Positions 61,867 through 64,000 of a stretch of 64,000 nt of DNA are shown here, piece after piece. The stretch is from Rotaria sordida. Taxonomy: Eukaryota; Rotifera; Eurotatoria; Philodinida; Philodinidae. A program made the position numbers and the translations under genes. Numbering within the stretch: the first letter of the stretch is position 1; each line of letters begins with the position of its first letter. The DNA lies in NCBI GenBank assembly GCA_905250125.1, contig CAJNOL010000983.1, forward strand, positions 1-64,000. The letters run 5' to 3'. A model generated the notes under the pieces. That model was not told the DNA's origin. It saw only the letters and a list, made by a program, of their open reading frames with translations, and searched no databases.

Positions 61867-63803
61867 TTATTGTTTTTGTTTAAGTCTTTGTCGACGTTCA
61901 CGTAAAACTTCTGTTACTTCATCAACAGATGGTTTTGATTCTGGTGTTGACAATGATGAAGTTCGTTGAATAATGTCAATTTGTTCTGGAATAGAACTAG
62001 TAGGAGAATGCTTTTCAATTGTTGATATTCGTCGACGAGTTGGAGCAGGTGGTACAAGTAATTTTGGTGCATTACGTAAAGGATCATCAGTTGTTCTTGT
62101 TGTTGTTGTTGTTGTTAAACTAGGAAGAAGCATATTACTATTATTAGTAGTTGATCCTTTATTAAATGTAGCAGCCATTTTTGGATCGGACATAACGGGT
62201 AAAAAAAGTAATTTTCCTAAACTGAGTAAACCTTGATCAGGACCAAGTGTTGACATCATTTTAGCAAGTCCGTCAAGAAAAACTGGTTGTGAAGCTTTTC
62301 TTTCATATGAATAAAATAATTCTTCAATAACATGTGTTACAACAAAATCTGATGTATTAGTTTCTAATAAACGTAGTACAAATATTCCATCACATTTTAA
62401 ATAATTATTAGCAAAATCTAAATGAGAATCATCACGATGTAACAGAGAATCACCAGCTATGATTTGTTGTTGTTGTTGCTGTTCTTGAGAAGGTTCATCA
62501 CTAGTTATCATGGACTTTCGTAAATGTCTTATTAATATCAATTTTAATCTTGTTGTTACATATTTTATTCGAACTGATCGTATAAATGAATATGACCATG
62601 TAAATAATGAAATTATATTCAAAATAACAATCATAGTATACCAAAAAAATAAAAATGTAAATAATTGTTCAAATAAAAGATTATTAGGTAAAACACATTC
62701 AACTGTATATCGATGTGAATTATATAAATGATTAGGTTCACGTACTCTATAAGAAACAAAAATAATATTTAAATAAATATATTTTATTTTTTTAATATAT
62801 ATAGATTAAACTTACTCAAAATCGCATAATGTTACTTTAGGAAAATATTTTGAAAGACCACTTTGTTGTCTATACGATTGTTGAAGTGGTTGATTTTGTA
62901 TAAGTAATATTAATTTTTGTAATAATTCTAAACCATAACGATAATATTTTATTCCAAGCATTTCATTTAATAATGCTAATTGACCAATTGAATTAAAAAC
63001 ATAAAGAATTTTTGTTAATAAATAAACCATCATAAAATAATTGCCTTGAAATTTTCCATACATACAACAAAAAATTGCTTGAATACGTTTAAGTAAACTT
63101 ATATGTCGATTTTCTCTTCCACGTCTTGGATCATCAATAAATTCATCAATAGATGCAATTATATAATTCATTATTTTACGTCTTTTATCCATTCTATCAA
63201 TTGATTTATAACTTTTACCAGCTTCAATTATATCTTTTACATCCAAACCACTTCGACTCATAAGAGATTGCCAAAAAAGATTTGGAATGTAGAAAAGAAT
63301 GCTTAAAAAAAGAAAAGAAATTGATTTTTTTGTTTGTTTTTTATTCAAATATTTCTATTACCTAAGAAAGCAAAGAATAAATGGTATCCATTGATAATAT
63401 AATAATTGTAAACTTTGTCGTTCTGCACGTGTACCTGGGATTTTTTGTGTTTGATTAACATAATAAGTATTTGTAATATAACATATATGATTTGTATAAT
63501 CTTCATAACCAGATGTAAACATAGCTGGTACCCAACCTGACAAAAAATAAAAATGAAAAATAATATTTGAATATCATTTTTTTTTAATGTCTCTTCAAAG
63601 ATCAATTAATACGAAATAAATAAATATTTACATTGAATTTGTTTCGAACTAAATTGTCGATTTGTAACAATGGCTGAAAAAACATTAAGTAAAATAACTG
63701 TATAACGATAGTTAAGACGATCAACAAAATCATCTGGATCAGCTTGAGGCGCTTGGTTGTGACCGGCAAGACTCGGAATGCCTTTCAATAAGAGAAACGC
63801 CAT
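61867..63803 (-). CDS. Innexin (gap-junction / hemichannel protein)
   Basis: Four exons (63803-63632, 63536-63362, 63301-62816, 62746-61867) join in phase to 570 residues. It forms invertebrate gap junctions and pannexin-like hemichannels. The N-terminus has DDFVDRLNYRYTVILLNVFS (TM1). Extracellular loop 1 carries two cysteines (CWVPAMFTSGYEDYTNHICY). The innexin signature YYQWIPFILCF opens TM2. A basic cytoplasmic loop follows, then TM3 (YLLTKILYVFNSIGQLALLN). Loop 2 carries two cysteines (CDFE.....YTVECVLPNNL, where innexins have the C-x-F..R pattern), followed by TM4 (FTFLFFWYTMIVILNIISLF). The C-terminal tail of roughly 200 residues is long for the family, Gln-, Thr- and Pro-rich and probably regulatory. 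Confidence 0.92.
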
Positions 63804-64000
63804 ACGTCAACGTTGTCAATCGATTGAACATCATGATTCTCTCAGCACATTAGAACATGTTCTCGCTCTTGCTGATCATATACCACTTTCAATAAAAAAA
63901 TGTCTTATAATTAAATCTATAAACGACAAATAATATCAAGGTAAGAAGAATTTCTTGAAGCTGAATAAAAAGAAAGAAATAGAAAGAAAAAAGTCTCTAT
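63804..64000. other. Innexin upstream flank
   Basis: The plus strand from ATG 63778 is open for 51 codons (to about 63933), followed by a good AAG|GTAAGA donor-like site at about 63951. This could be the first exon of a divergent gene cut by the window edge, but no family is recognisable. Confidence 0.25.

Noticed and set aside
1..64000. CRISPR arrays, bacterial operons, rRNA or tRNA genes
   Set aside because: No such structures seen; all supported genes are spliced animal genes. A tRNA scan was not possible by eye, so isolated tRNAs cannot be excluded.

Overview
The window is eukaryotic: roughly three-quarters A+T, with split genes whose introns are mostly 45-100 nt and start GT(A/T) and end in TTTAG, ATAG or CAG. 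The gene set is animal: paramyosin, an innexin, a PRDM3/16-type zinc-finger factor, an acetylcholine-receptor chaperone and a ciliary dynein-2 subunit. Innexin plus paramyosin indicates a protostome-type invertebrate. The compact introns, A+T bias and small gene spacing would fit a rotifer (bdelloid-like), but that placement is inference. There are no bacterial operons, CRISPR arrays or rRNA genes that I can see.

Layout. 1-119 (+) is the last piece of an unidentified gene. 195-7434 (-) is DYNC2I1/WDR60, the dynein-2 intermediate chain for retrograde intraflagellar transport. 9262-9786 (+) is TMEM35A/NACHO. 11059-18465 (-) is paramyosin. 19546-28815 (-) encodes an Ig-domain protein with an N-terminal membrane segment. 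29375-32050 (-) encodes a Slac2/melanophilin-type Rab27-binding zinc finger; its last visible exon is frame-compatible with the membrane exon of the Ig gene, so the two may be one locus. 33997-36280 is a dead Tc1-like transposon with a second Tc1-type element nested in it, followed by two MITEs. 38975-41532 (-) is a type II membrane-anchored protein with a methyltransferase-like fold signature. 41830-42810 is a 135-bp tandem repeat with dimeric higher-order structure, and 43-48 kb is a gene desert with decayed transposon pieces. 49573-54671 (+) is a PRDM3/16 (MECOM/hamlet) orthologue that lacks the PR/SET domain. 58075-59312 (-) is a coiled-coil protein. 61867-63803 (-) is an innexin.

Most unusual points. 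(1) One PRDM intron (52786-54180) can only be removed in frame as AT-AC, with a U2-like ATAAGT donor. It restores the invariant H-TGEQPY zinc-finger linker. (2) Many introns carry long foldback (inverted-repeat) elements, up to about 1.5 kb. (3) The Slac2-type finger, a membrane segment and Ig domains may be encoded by one transcription unit.

Most gene models were assembled by joining exons by hand at phase-compatible splice sites. Outer ends of well-recognised genes are reliable, while individual internal exon ends may be off by a few bases.
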